Part shown: positions 8,795-17,321 of the stretch, one piece after another
Numbering within the stretch: position 1 is the first letter of the stretch
Layout: each line of letters begins with the position of its first letter
Assembly (NCBI GenBank): GCA_029974635.1
Contig: JARKQY010000007.1
Coordinates: forward strand, 1 to 64,000
Direction of reading: 5' to 3'
Origin: Bacillota bacterium
GTDB lineage: Bacteria; Bacillota; UBA4882; UBA8346
DNA: 64,000 bases
Made by a program: the position numbers and the translations under genes
The notes under the pieces: model-generated
The model's database searches: none
The model's input: the letters and a program-made list of their open reading frames with translations, nothing else
What the model was told of the DNA's origin: nothing

Positions 8795-8987
8795 ATGAAA
8801 AACTTATTCGTTACTCGACTGTCGCCGTGAAAAAAGTTGATCAACCAACGAATAAGTATGCAAAATATGCTGTGAAAGATGAGTTAGTTACAGTTAAGGT
8901 GTCATATTCATACCAGCTCCACCATATATTTAGATTGCATCTTTGGTTGCACTGGAGATGCAATTTCTATAAAAGGTGGCGACATAT
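8795..8987 (+). promoter_or_regulatory. Structured leader before the glycosyltransferase gene
   Basis: An 11-bp inverted repeat ACTTATTCGTT (8802-8812) / AACGAATAAGT (8847-8857) encloses the palindrome GTTGATCAAC (8836-8845). A second hairpin ATTGCATC (8934-8941) / GATGCAAT (8957-8964) ends just before the ribosome site. CCACC (8919-8923) is complementary to the GGTGG of the ribosome site (8975-8979). A weak 11-codon frame starts at 8795. No known riboswitch consensus was recognised. A folded 5' untranslated region that controls translation is inference. Confidence 0.4.
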
Positions 8988-10331
8988 ATGCCGAATCCGT
9001 TATCTAATCAAAACATGGAAATAAAAAGGACAACCCGTCGTCCGTTTTATTGGCCGGTTAGATATCGTTTTGTTTTAGCCCTGGGTTTCGCGTTTATTTG
9101 GATGACCTTTTGCTCTTGGATAAGCTTTCCGTGGGTAAAAGATCTGGCAAGCCAAATCGGATTCTATCCTGCTTGGTATATAGTCATTTTTGTAGCACTT
9201 GTTCCGGGTTTTTTAAATATGTTTCTGTTATTTAGCATTATCATGGACAAGCCGCCAAAACTGATACTGACGCGTGATTACCCGCCAATTACCATACTCA
9301 CAGCCGCTTATAACGAGGAAGCTTCCATTGCGGAAACCTTAAAATCCATACAACAACAGGACTATCCGGCGGAAATCGACATCATTGTTATTGATGATGG
9401 TTCGGTGGATCGAACCCGTGAAATTATCTCCATGCTTACCCTGCCAAACCTCAGGTTGATTGCGGCAAATCACGGTGGAAAATCGGCGGCTCTCAACTTG
9501 GGATTAGAACAAGTCGCAACTCAATATGTAATTACAATTGATGCTGATACACATTTACATCCTCAAGCATTAACCCGTATTGTCTCCCGGATTACCCAAG
9601 CTCCGGAATCAACAGCAGCCATAGCCGGAACTATTATGGTAAAAAATTCAAGAGATTCGCTGATTACCCGTTTGCAAGATTGGGATTATGCCTTGGCAAT
9701 TACCTCCGTCAAACGCCAACAAGCATTGTATCAGGGAACTTTAGTTGCCCAAGGCGCCTTTAGCATTTATAAAACCGCGGCTTTGCGTTTGGTTAACGGT
9801 TGGTCTCAAACCGTTGGGGAAGACATCGTTCTTACCTGGTCTTTATTGCAAAAAGGCTATCGGACCGGGTTTGAACCCACAGCTTTGGCATTTACGGAGG
9901 TTCCGAAAGACTTACGGCGTTTTGCCCGTCAACGGAAACGATGGGCGCGCGGAATGATTGAAAGCTTCAAGATCAATTTTCGGATTTTATTTGAAAAATA
10001 CCGGATGGTAACTTTTTTGATCTTTTTAGATCTTCTTTTCCCAGTTCTCGATTTTACGTTTTCTTTTATTTTCTTACCAGGGATTATGCTGGCTTTTGGC
10101 GGTAATTTCATCCTGGCCGGTCCCATGACCTTATCCATTTTACCGCTGACTTTTTTAATCAGTGCGGTAATGTACCGCCATTTAAAAAATGTATTTGGTT
10201 TATTCAACCTGAAAATCCGCCGCAACCGTCTGGGGTTTGTCCTATATCTTTTAATATATCAGGTTTTATTGTCCCCAGTGAGTCTTTGGGGTTATACCGA
10301 AGAGTTTTTCGGGAAATTAAAACGCTGGTAA
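8988..10331 (+). CDS. Membrane processive glycosyltransferase, family 2
   Basis: The 447-residue protein has two N-terminal membrane segments (about 25-45 and 55-80), a GT2 catalytic domain and three to four C-terminal membrane segments. Catalytic features are AYNEEASIAETL, VIDDGSVDRT (first Asp pair), IDADTH (DxD), GEDI and QRKRW, the QxxRW motif of processive synthases. The layout matches PgaC/IcaA and cellulose- or hyaluronan-synthase relatives, so it probably makes a beta-linked exopolysaccharide. The polymer cannot be told. The ATG at 8988 is preferred because AAAGGTGG lies 8 bases upstream; the GTG at 8976 is inside that site. No partner deacetylase or c-di-GMP gene is adjacent. Confidence 0.88.
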   Translation: MPNPLSNQNMEIKRTTRRPFYWPVRYRFVLALGFAFIWMTFCSWISFPWVKDLASQIGFYPAWYIVIFVALVPGFLNMFLLFSIIMDKPPKLILTRDYPPITILTAAYNEEASIAETLKSIQQQDYPAEIDIIVIDDGSVDRTREIISMLTLPNLRLIAANHGGKSAALNLGLEQVATQYVITIDADTHLHPQALTRIVSRITQAPESTAAIAGTIMVKNSRDSLITRLQDWDYALAITSVKRQQALYQGTLVAQGAFSIYKTAALRLVNGWSQTVGEDIVLTWSLLQKGYRTGFEPTALAFTEVPKDLRRFARQRKRWARGMIESFKINFRILFEKYRMVTFLIFLDLLFPVLDFTFSFIFLPGIMLAFGGNFILAGPMTLSILPLTFLISAVMYRHLKNVFGLFNLKIRRNRLGFVLYLLIYQVLLSPVSLWGYTEEFFGKLKRW

Positions 10332-10383
10332 ATTAACTTTTCCGCTGGAAACTTATGAATTCCGGTTAGTTGCGGACTTCAAT

Positions 10384-12291
10384 CTAAACAGTCGCTTTCT
10401 CGGAAGTATAACTTCCGGCGAATTGGCTCTGATAGAGTTCGGCGTAAAAACCTTTCTTTTCAAGTAACTCTTTGTGCGTACCGGTTTCAATAATTTTTCC
10501 CTTATTCATAACCAAGATTAAATCTGCTTCCCGGATGGTCGATAACCGGTGGGCGATTACAAAACTGGTTCTGCCTTTCATAAGTTCTTTCATGGCCCTT
10601 TGGATATAGATTTCAGTCCGGGTGTCGACGCTGCTGGTTGCTTCATCAAGGATCAGAATTGCCGGATCGGCAAGGAACGCCCGGGCAATGGTCAAAAGTT
10701 GTTTTTCACCCTGGGAAATATTGGAGGCCTCTTCATTCAGCAAGGTGCTGTACCCTTCGGGAAGCGCCCGGATAAAATGGTCGGCATGAGCCGCCTGGGC
10801 TGCCCGGATTATCTGTTGATCCGTAGCGCCCTCACAGCCATAAGCAATATTCTCTTTGATGGTACCGTAAAACAGCCAGGTATCTTGCAGCACCATTCCC
10901 AAAATGGTCCGTAAATCGCCCCGTTTAAAGTCCCGGATATCAATGCCGTCGATAGTAATTCTCCCGCCGCCGATTTCATAGAAACGCATTAATAAGTTAA
11001 CCAAGGTAGTTTTTCCGGCCCCTGTCGGCCCCACAATAGCAATGGTCTCTCCCGGTTTGACTTGAATGCTCATATTCCTAATCAAAGGGACCTCTGTTTT
11101 GTAACTGAATTCAACATGATGGAATTTGACTTCGCCTTGAACCGGCCTCGATTGAACCGCATCAGCCTTGTCGGGGACCTCTTCCCGCTCATCAAGGACT
11201 TCAAAGACCCGTTCCGCCGAAGCTACCGTGGATTGAATAATGTTCATGATATTGGCAGTCTGATTAATGGGCATGGTAAATTGTCGTGAATATTGAATAA
11301 ACGCTTGAACATCGCCAATCTGAATCGTCCCTCGGGCGACCATAATTCCGCCGGCCACACAAATCAATACGTACCCGATATTATTAATAAACGCCATCAT
11401 CGGAAAAATGATACTGGAGATGAACTGTGCTTTCCAACCCTGTTCATATAACCGTTCATTAATTTCGGTAAAGGTTTGGACAGCCTCATCCTCTCGGCCG
11501 AAGGCTTTTACTATTTTATGGCCGGTGTACATCTCCTCCACATGTCCGTTGAGTTCCCCGATAAACTGCTGTTGTCCTTTGAAATATTTTTGCGATCGGG
11601 TGGTAATTATCCGGATGATGATGACGACCAGGGGAAGAGTAATGAGAGTCATTAACGTCAATAATGGACTAATCAATACCATCATAATCAAGATTCCGAC
11701 AATAGTTATGATTGACGTAATAAGCTGAGTAAGGCTTTGTTGTAAAGTGGTGCTGATATTCTCGATATCATTGGTCACCCGGCTCAAGATTTCCCCATGG
11801 GGCCGGGAGTCAAAATACTTTAGCGGCAGGCGGGCCAACTTGTCATTAACATCCCGGCGCATGTCGAAAACGGTCTTTTGAGCCACCCCGGCCATGACAT
11901 ACTGCTGAATAAAGCTGAACACCGAACTGATAATATACAGTATCCCCAAGGTGACCATAATTTGAAAAATATGGTCAAAATCAATTTTTGCGCCGGGTAT
12001 GCCTTTCAATTTCATCATCAGGCCCTTAAATAAGACGGTCGTAGCCTCGCCCATAATCTTCGGACTCCATATCATAAAAGCTGTGCCGAAAACCGCCGTC
12101 AACAACACCACCACAAGTTGGAGTTTGCGGGGTTCCAAATACTTGAGCAACCGTTTCAAAGTGCCCCTGAAATTCTTGGCCTTTTCCACCGGCATGCCCA
12201 GGGGACGGTGGCCGCCGCCAAAAGGTCCCCCGGCCCTTCGTCCGGGCTCCATTGTTACATCGGCCGGCTTATTATCTTTAGGCCTACGCAT
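10384..12291 (-). CDS. ABC exporter half-transporter, catalytic subunit
   Basis: This 635-residue half-transporter has an extended N terminus, six membrane helices (about 55-360) and an ATPase domain. Motifs are Walker A GPTGAGKTT, Walker B ILILDEATSSVD with the catalytic Glu, and AHRLSTI with the switch His. The signature is unusual (ISQGEKQ instead of LSGGQ). The partner gene just upstream has the opposite pattern. In heterodimeric exporters (TM287/288, BmrC/BmrD) this means one good ATP site, made from this subunit's Walker motifs and the partner's signature. Drug or lipid export is likely, but the substrate is unknown. It is the second gene of the pair, 183 bases after the first. That gap holds an imperfect palindrome based on TTCCACCACAGAG (about 12363-12446). 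Confidence 0.93.
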   Translation of the reverse strand: MRRPKDNKPADVTMEPGRRAGGPFGGGHRPLGMPVEKAKNFRGTLKRLLKYLEPRKLQLVVVLLTAVFGTAFMIWSPKIMGEATTVLFKGLMMKLKGIPGAKIDFDHIFQIMVTLGILYIISSVFSFIQQYVMAGVAQKTVFDMRRDVNDKLARLPLKYFDSRPHGEILSRVTNDIENISTTLQQSLTQLITSIITIVGILIMMVLISPLLTLMTLITLPLVVIIIRIITTRSQKYFKGQQQFIGELNGHVEEMYTGHKIVKAFGREDEAVQTFTEINERLYEQGWKAQFISSIIFPMMAFINNIGYVLICVAGGIMVARGTIQIGDVQAFIQYSRQFTMPINQTANIMNIIQSTVASAERVFEVLDEREEVPDKADAVQSRPVQGEVKFHHVEFSYKTEVPLIRNMSIQVKPGETIAIVGPTGAGKTTLVNLLMRFYEIGGGRITIDGIDIRDFKRGDLRTILGMVLQDTWLFYGTIKENIAYGCEGATDQQIIRAAQAAHADHFIRALPEGYSTLLNEEASNISQGEKQLLTIARAFLADPAILILDEATSSVDTRTEIYIQRAMKELMKGRTSFVIAHRLSTIREADLILVMNKGKIIETGTHKELLEKKGFYAELYQSQFAGSYTSEKATV

Positions 12292-12474
12292 GATAATTCC
12301 TCCTAAAATTGCGGTAAATCCCTTACCCTCGCTCGCCGGGTAATCGAAGGATGCAAAACCTATTCCACCACAGAGTTCATGGAGAACACGGAAAATTTCA
12401 AACCGCTCTCGTTTTTAAAATAATGATCAGTGTCCTCTGTAGTGAAGACTAAGCATTTTCAACATTCACTATAC

Positions 12475-14202
12475 TTACGCTATCTCAGTCTCTGAAAGTT
12501 GCGAGGCGACGATTTCCCGGTATATCTCACAGGTTGCGAGCAGTTCCTTATGTTTGCCGATCCCCGCGATTTTTCCGTCATCCAGCACAATAATCCGGTC
12601 CGCATCCATTATCGTACTAACTCTTTGAGTGACGATGAATACAGTGGCATCAGCGATTTCCGTTTTAAGGGCCGCCCGTAATTGGGCATCGGTTTTAAAA
12701 TCCAGCGCCGCGAAACTGTCATCAAAGATAAAAATCTCCGGTTTCCGGATCAGTGCCCGGGCGATGGAAAGGCGTTGTCTCTGGCCACCGGAGACATTAG
12801 CGCCCCCTTGAGCAATCTCTGACCGGAATCCCCCCTCCATAACGCTGATAAATTCGGTGGCCTGAGCGATTTCCGCGGCGCGCCGAATCTCTTCCCCGGA
12901 TGCGTCTTCCTTGCCATACCGGATATTATCCTCAATGGTACCGCTGAACAAAACCGCTTTCTGGGGCACGAATCCGATTTTGGCGCGTAGATCTTTCTGG
13001 GCCATCTGACGGATATCCACTCCGTCCACCAGAATAATACCGCTATCGACATCATAAAAACGGGGTATTAAGCTGATCAGCGTCGATTTTCCCGAACCGG
13101 TGCCGCCGATAATCGCGGTGATCTCACCGGGCTTGGCCGTAAACGTTATATTGCTCAAAGCCGGCTGTTCCGCGCCGGGATAACTGAAGGTCACTTCCTT
13201 GAATTCCACCAAACCTTTCCGCTGCTCAGGCCGCACCATCAATTCCGCATCTTTAATCTCAGGGACCATGGCTAAAACCTCGTTGATCCGGGTTGCCGAA
13301 GCCGAGGCGCGGGGCAGCAAGACGAACATCATTGAAACCATAATTAATGAGAACAATATTTGCATTACGTATTGCAGAAAGGCCATCAAATTGCCGACCT
13401 GCATCTCCCCGCGGTCAATCCGGATTCCTCCGAACCAAATAATGGCAATGGTTGTAAAATTCATCATCAGCATCATGACGGGCATTAAAGTAGCCATTAT
13501 CTTATTGACGCGGATGGCCGTATTGGTAAGATCAAGATTTGCCTCATGAAAGCGTTTTTTCTCATGATCGACACGGTTAAAGGCCCGAATCACCCGGATA
13601 CCGGTTAATCCCTCCCGCAGTACCCGGTTTAGTTGGTCCACTTTCATCTGGATCACTTTAAATAACGGAACGCTTTGACTTGAAATAACGAAAATAACTG
13701 CCGCGAGAACCGGAATTATTATCACGATAATCCATGACAATTCCGGGTCCTTGGAGATTGCCATAATGATTCCCCCGATACACATCAAGGGAGCAACCAT
13801 AAATAACCGCAGCATCATGAAGGCGACCGTCTGAATCTGGGTAACATCATTGGTAGTCCGGGTTATTAAGGACGCAGTTCCGATAGAGTCAAACTCATGA
13901 AGTGAAAAGCTTTCCACCCGGGAAAATATCTTGGCGCGTAAAACTTTGCCAAAGCCCATGGCGGTTTGGGATGACAAATATCCGGCCACAATAGCGCAGA
14001 TCGCTCCCCCTGCGGCAACCAGCAGCATTAATAATCCGATTTGTAAAATATAACCGGTATCTCCATTGACAATACCTATATCCACAATATCCGCCATCAA
14101 CGTCGGCATATACAATTCCGAGAGTGTCTGGATAAATGTCAATATAACTACAATTATTACCGGAATTCGATACGGCTTTAAAAACCGGAATAGTTTCATC
14201 AT
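12475..14202 (-). CDS. ABC exporter half-transporter, degenerate-site subunit
   Basis: The 575-residue protein has six membrane helices (about 15-290) and an ATPase domain. Walker A is GGTGSGKST and the signature is canonical VSGGQRQ. Walker B ends FIFDDSFAALD (Asp in place of the catalytic Glu), and the switch region is VTQRVST (Gln for His). It should therefore hydrolyse ATP poorly on its own and act with the downstream half-transporter as an asymmetric heterodimer in the cytoplasmic membrane. Both genes read leftwards. A GGGGGGAG-like site precedes the ATG. Confidence 0.93.
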   Translation of the reverse strand: MMKLFRFLKPYRIPVIIVVILTFIQTLSELYMPTLMADIVDIGIVNGDTGYILQIGLLMLLVAAGGAICAIVAGYLSSQTAMGFGKVLRAKIFSRVESFSLHEFDSIGTASLITRTTNDVTQIQTVAFMMLRLFMVAPLMCIGGIIMAISKDPELSWIIVIIIPVLAAVIFVISSQSVPLFKVIQMKVDQLNRVLREGLTGIRVIRAFNRVDHEKKRFHEANLDLTNTAIRVNKIMATLMPVMMLMMNFTTIAIIWFGGIRIDRGEMQVGNLMAFLQYVMQILFSLIMVSMMFVLLPRASASATRINEVLAMVPEIKDAELMVRPEQRKGLVEFKEVTFSYPGAEQPALSNITFTAKPGEITAIIGGTGSGKSTLISLIPRFYDVDSGIILVDGVDIRQMAQKDLRAKIGFVPQKAVLFSGTIEDNIRYGKEDASGEEIRRAAEIAQATEFISVMEGGFRSEIAQGGANVSGGQRQRLSIARALIRKPEIFIFDDSFAALDFKTDAQLRAALKTEIADATVFIVTQRVSTIMDADRIIVLDDGKIAGIGKHKELLATCEIYREIVASQLSETEIA

Positions 14203-14476
14203 GAATCAAATCTCCCCCCTTCCAGAGAACACTTCAATATAATACAGCCAAATATCTTTATGGATTTCCAATTTGCTATTATTCTATTCTTTATTATTTA
14301 AACCTGCTTGTTCATAATATTTATCTATGCTTGCCCGCCGGAATTCAATGATAAAACTATTTGGAGCTAGAGGCTGATATCGCCGCTCCACCGGCAGGAA
14401 ATCATAACAATTGACAGAATAAGTAATCTTTGACGTATTATCAACTTGACGTCGGAAAGAATCTGAGGTATCACCC

Positions 14477-15442
14477 ATGAAACTACATCCCGAACCTGCC
14501 GGGGATAATAGCCGGAATACCGGTATCTGGTATGCGATTGGCGCATTCTTATTATGGGGAATATTGCCCCTCTACTGGAAAGCGCTAATATCCATTCCCG
14601 CTTTTCAGATCCTGGGACACCGGATCATCTGGTCTTTTGTTTTTGTAGTAATTTTAATCAGCTATTACCGCCGTTGGAACGAATTAAAAACCGTACTTGG
14701 GCAACCGAAAAAAATCCGGGCTGTTATAGCCTGCGCGGTGCTGGTAAGCGTCAACTGGGGAATTTACATATGGGCGGTAAATGACGGCCATATCATTGAT
14801 TCCAGCCTTGGATACTATATCAATCCTTTATTTAGTGTTTGTTTGGGAATGCTGGTTTTACGGGAGCGTTTGAACTTCTGGCAATGGATCTCCTTATTTT
14901 TGGCCGCCGCCGGTGTACTCATCATCACTTTTCAATACCGGAGCATTCCCTGGATTGCGCTTTCCTTGGCCGTATCCTTCGGACTGTATGGCCTGGTGAA
15001 AAAGATGGCCAACATTGAGTCCATTATTAGTCTCACTCTGGAAACAGCAATACTTGCGCCTTTTGCCTTTGCTTACCTGCTTTGGTTAGAGCAAACCGGG
15101 AACGGCGCATTGGGCCATTCCCCCGTCTGGGTTAACTTGCTTTTAATTGGAGCGGGAATCGTTACGGCAATCCCGTTATTATGGTTTGCCAGGGCAACTC
15201 AACGCGTACCCTTAACGATAGTTGGGTTTGTTCAATATCTGACTCCCACAATGATATTATTCTTGGGGCTGTTTATCTATCATGAAAGCTTTACTGTAAT
15301 CCATTTCATAGGTTTCGCCTTCATTTGGTGCGCCTTAGCATTGTTCTCCCTCTCCCAAACAAAACTACTACAAAGGATTCAACCGGTAAAGTTTCGCGAA
15401 AGAGGAGATTTAACTCAAATTCCGGTGAATGAAGAATTGTAA
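14477..15442 (+). CDS. rarD: EamA-family permease, RarD type
   Basis: This is a 321-residue membrane protein with about ten hydrophobic helices and two EamA repeats. Family marks include GIWYAIGAFLLWGILPLYWKAL at the start, SVNWGIYIWAVNDGHIIDSSLGYYINPL, and QYLTPTMILFLGLF near the end. RarD proteins are drug/metabolite-superfamily transporters that were named for chloramphenicol sensitivity, and their substrates are unsure. The gene is monocistronic and ends at a strong hairpin. The C-terminal tail (residues 300-321) is hydrophilic. Confidence 0.93.
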   Translation: MKLHPEPAGDNSRNTGIWYAIGAFLLWGILPLYWKALISIPAFQILGHRIIWSFVFVVILISYYRRWNELKTVLGQPKKIRAVIACAVLVSVNWGIYIWAVNDGHIIDSSLGYYINPLFSVCLGMLVLRERLNFWQWISLFLAAAGVLIITFQYRSIPWIALSLAVSFGLYGLVKKMANIESIISLTLETAILAPFAFAYLLWLEQTGNGALGHSPVWVNLLLIGAGIVTAIPLLWFARATQRVPLTIVGFVQYLTPTMILFLGLFIYHESFTVIHFIGFAFIWCALALFSLSQTKLLQRIQPVKFRERGDLTQIPVNEEL

Positions 15443-15456
15443 AGCCGAATTAAATG

Positions 15457-15505
15457 ATTAACGGGCTGTTTCAAAGGATTTTTCACTTTGAAACAGCCCG
15501 TTAAT
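15457..15505 (+). terminator. Terminator between rarD and hicA
   Basis: ATTAACGGGCTGTTTCAAA (15457-15475) pairs perfectly with TTTGAAACAGCCCGTTAAT (15487-15505) across an 11-base loop. It lies 15 bases after the rarD stop and just past the end of the opposing hicA, so it is likely bidirectional. Confidence 0.85.
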
Positions 15506-15518
15506 TTAAGGGAAACCT

Positions 15519-15747
15519 TCAATTCTCAAGCAGTTCTTTAAAGCCTTCAACTGTTAAGCCCGCTTCTCGAATAATTGCCCGTAATGTTCCCTAGCAACTT
15601 CTTTGTGATCAGGAACGGTTACTCGTCTATATGGATAGTATATTTGTCTTAATACTATATGACTGCCGCGCTGTCGGTCTTCTTCATAGCCAATCTTTTT
15701 TAATGCTTTGACTACTCCACGTCCGAAATTAACGGTAACTCGCTCAA
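15519..15747 (-). pseudogene. hicA: HicA toxin gene, broken by two single-base deletions
   Basis: HicA is a small double-stranded-RNA-binding-fold mRNA interferase held by HicB. The natural start is TTG (complement of 15745-15747), overlapping the hicB stop, with GGAGG 7 bases upstream. That frame reads LSELPLIS, then breaks. One extra G near 15722-15725 would join it to GRGVVKALKKIGYEEDRQRG and on through SHIVLR (active-site His) to VTVPDHKEVA. A second missing base near 15590-15594 would then join to GTLRAIIREAGLT and a final FKELLEN, the standard HicA ending. The repaired product has about 76 residues, the usual HicA length. As sequenced, the toxin is either inactivated or mis-sequenced. 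The longest uninterrupted frame (15554-15796) is an artefact of these shifts. Confidence 0.8.
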
Positions 15748-15956
15748 ACGGATACCTCCACAATCTCTTCCGATATTGATGGAGGAATAGGTTCATTATG
15801 AGCCTCCAGACTTTCTAAATAAACTGCGCTTGCTTCCTTGATATTGATAAGAGCTTCATCGCGCGTTTGCCCTTGAGAAATACAGCCGGGCAAAGACGGT
15901 ACTTCCGCTACATAGACACCATCTTCATCTTGTTCAATTAATACCCGATATTTCAT
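15744..15956 (-). CDS. hicB: HicB-family antitoxin
   Basis: The 70-residue protein is of the short HicB (UPF0150) kind. It starts MKYRVLIEQDEDGVYVAEVPSLPGC and has the typical GQTRDEALINIKEA helix. It would bind and neutralise HicA; no separate DNA-binding C-terminal domain is present. AGGAGATTAAC precedes the ATG. Its stop codon overlaps the proper TTG start of hicA, so the two are translationally coupled. It is intact, while its partner gene is frame-broken. Confidence 0.92.
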   Translation of the reverse strand: MKYRVLIEQDEDGVYVAEVPSLPGCISQGQTRDEALINIKEASAVYLESLEAHNEPIPPSISEEIVEVSV

Positions 15957-16207
15957 GTTAATCTCCTCCCACTATCAATCATACGACTAACTTCTTTTTG
16001 ATAGGTTCATTGCTCAACCCCTACTAATCTTTTCCTAAAATCTATTATACTCTAAAACCGGGATTCAATATAGCATAATCTTTATAGACAACCTCGCGGG
16101 ATCAATCCTTATTTATCGGGCGAATTACAAGTTAAGAAAATACTGTTGATTCTGTTTGCAGTTCTTTTTTAAATTTCTAAAATACTTTTCGTGAGAGTAC
16201 TTGATTT

Positions 16208-16910
16208 TCTTGGCTCCACACTCCCGTGCAGGGAGTGACGCGCTGGATAACCCGAACGACGAGAATGTCTTCATGTTTCAATCCACACTCCCGTGCAGGG
16301 AGTGACTACAACCCCGGCGTTACCAACATTCGTCATTACTGTTTCAATCCACACTCCCGTGCAGGGAGTGACCCGTTCTCAAATTCCCGTTCATTCAAAA
16401 TTCCAAGTTTCAATCCACACTCCCGTGCAGGGAGTGACCGCGGCGTTCATCACCACGGACAATCCTTCAAATGTTTCAATCCACACTCCCGTGCAGGGAG
16501 TGACTCATATAATTGTTGGAGATGGTTGTTATGTTTCTTTGTTTCAATCCACACTCCCGTGCAGGGAGTGACTTCCCGTATCAAATTGAAAGATGGTTCC
16601 GGGGGAGTTTCAATCCACACTCCCGTGCAGGGAGTGACCAACATGACCGAATTCTGTTTTCCCAAACTTTAAGAGTTTCAATCCACACTCCCGTGCAGGG
16701 AGTGACCCTGTATAATAAATAAAATAGCATGGTGCACCGGGTTGTTTCAATCCACACTCCCGTGCAGGGAGTGACCCAGGAATTTCAGGATCGTGGTCGC
16801 GGGCCGCGATATGGTTCAAACCACACTCCCGTGCAGGGAGTGACTCCATAAAATAGTGGACATCAGCGCAAGCAGACTGTTTCAATCCACACTCCCGTGC
16901 AGGGAGTGAC
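16208..16910 (-). CRISPR. CRISPR array, type I-C-like repeat, 11 repeats and 10 spacers
   Basis: The 32-base repeat reads GTTTCAATCCAC at its plus-strand start, then a palindrome CACTCCC-GTGCA-GGGAGTG, ending AC. Repeat starts are 16208, 16275, 16341, 16407, 16473, 16541, 16607, 16675, 16744, 16813 and 16879. Spacers are 34-37 bases. On the minus strand the repeat begins GTCACTCC and ends GGATTGAAAC, the usual orientation of type I-C repeats. Transcription is therefore probably right to left, with the leader right of 16910. The leftmost repeat has lost its 5' (plus-strand) third, as expected for the old trailer end. The repeat at 16813 has two changes (GGTTCAAACC). No cas gene is present in the window. 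Confidence 0.97.
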
Positions 16911-17066
16911 AGTACCTGCCTAAAACTCTTGATTCCCATGGTCTTTTCGATCCATTTCCGCGAACCGTCTTTTTTAAGGAGGTTTAAATATGACATTTTT
17001 TGTCCAGTTTACCGTTAAACCTTTACTCCGTCTGCATCGCGAATCTCCCAGGGAAATCATGTTCAC
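16911..17066 (-). promoter_or_regulatory. Probable CRISPR leader
   Basis: This lies next to the last intact repeat on the side from which the array should be transcribed. It is a moderately AT-rich, non-repeat region. It also holds a 26-codon plus-strand frame (16990-17070) with a good AAGGAGG site (16976-16982) 7 bases ahead of its ATG, and a minus-strand frame entering the array. Neither resembles a cas gene, and neither is called. Confidence 0.45.
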
Positions 17067-17227
17067 TTGAGGTTCGCGCTAAACTATGAACAAGCCTTCG
17101 GGATCATAGATTGCTTTGGCACCCATGTGTTCGATCCGGTCTTTCCAGTTGACGCCCAAGAAATGATATTGATGGCTTTTGCCGGCCTTGCTCCAAGTGA
17201 ATACTCACCTGTAGTTTCGAAGATGCT

Positions 17228-17299
17228 CGTTCCGGGTTTCGTGTTCATCGTTCAACGATTAAGCATGGACCTGAGACTTTGAACCTGAAACCCGGAACG
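17228..17299. repeat. Inverted repeat downstream of fkpA
   Basis: CGTTCCGGGTTTCGTGTTC (17228-17246) pairs with GAACCTGAAACCCGGAACG (17281-17299) at 17 of 19 positions. Further half-matching CGTTCAACGATT / CTGAACGATTG segments flank or fill the loop. It begins 22 bases after the fkpA stop on the minus strand and may act as a processing or termination hairpin. The base composition resembles dispersed intergenic repeats. The rest of 17071-17321 shows no convincing gene. Confidence 0.5.
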
Positions 17300-17321
17300 C
17301 TGAACGATTGACCCAAAACCC

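Noticed and set aside
8827-9024. A 65-codon GTG-started frame before the glycosyltransferase
   Set aside because: There is no ribosome site, it overlaps the real gene, and its second half is a shadow.
12363-12446. A possible hairpin between the two ABC half-transporter genes
   Set aside because: Arms match only in part (TTC-AC-ACAGAG core), so it was not listed as a firm feature.
14284-14478. A 64-codon minus-strand frame before rarD
   Set aside because: There is no good ribosome site and no family, and it covers the rarD promoter region.
15554-15796. An 80-codon frame read as an intact HicA
   Set aside because: Its N and C termini are out-of-frame artefacts; the true ends lie in other frames.
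16226-16996. Several open frames (60-148 codons) on both strands with repeated FNPHSRAGSD or SLPARECGLK
   Set aside because: They are translations of the CRISPR repeats and spacers.
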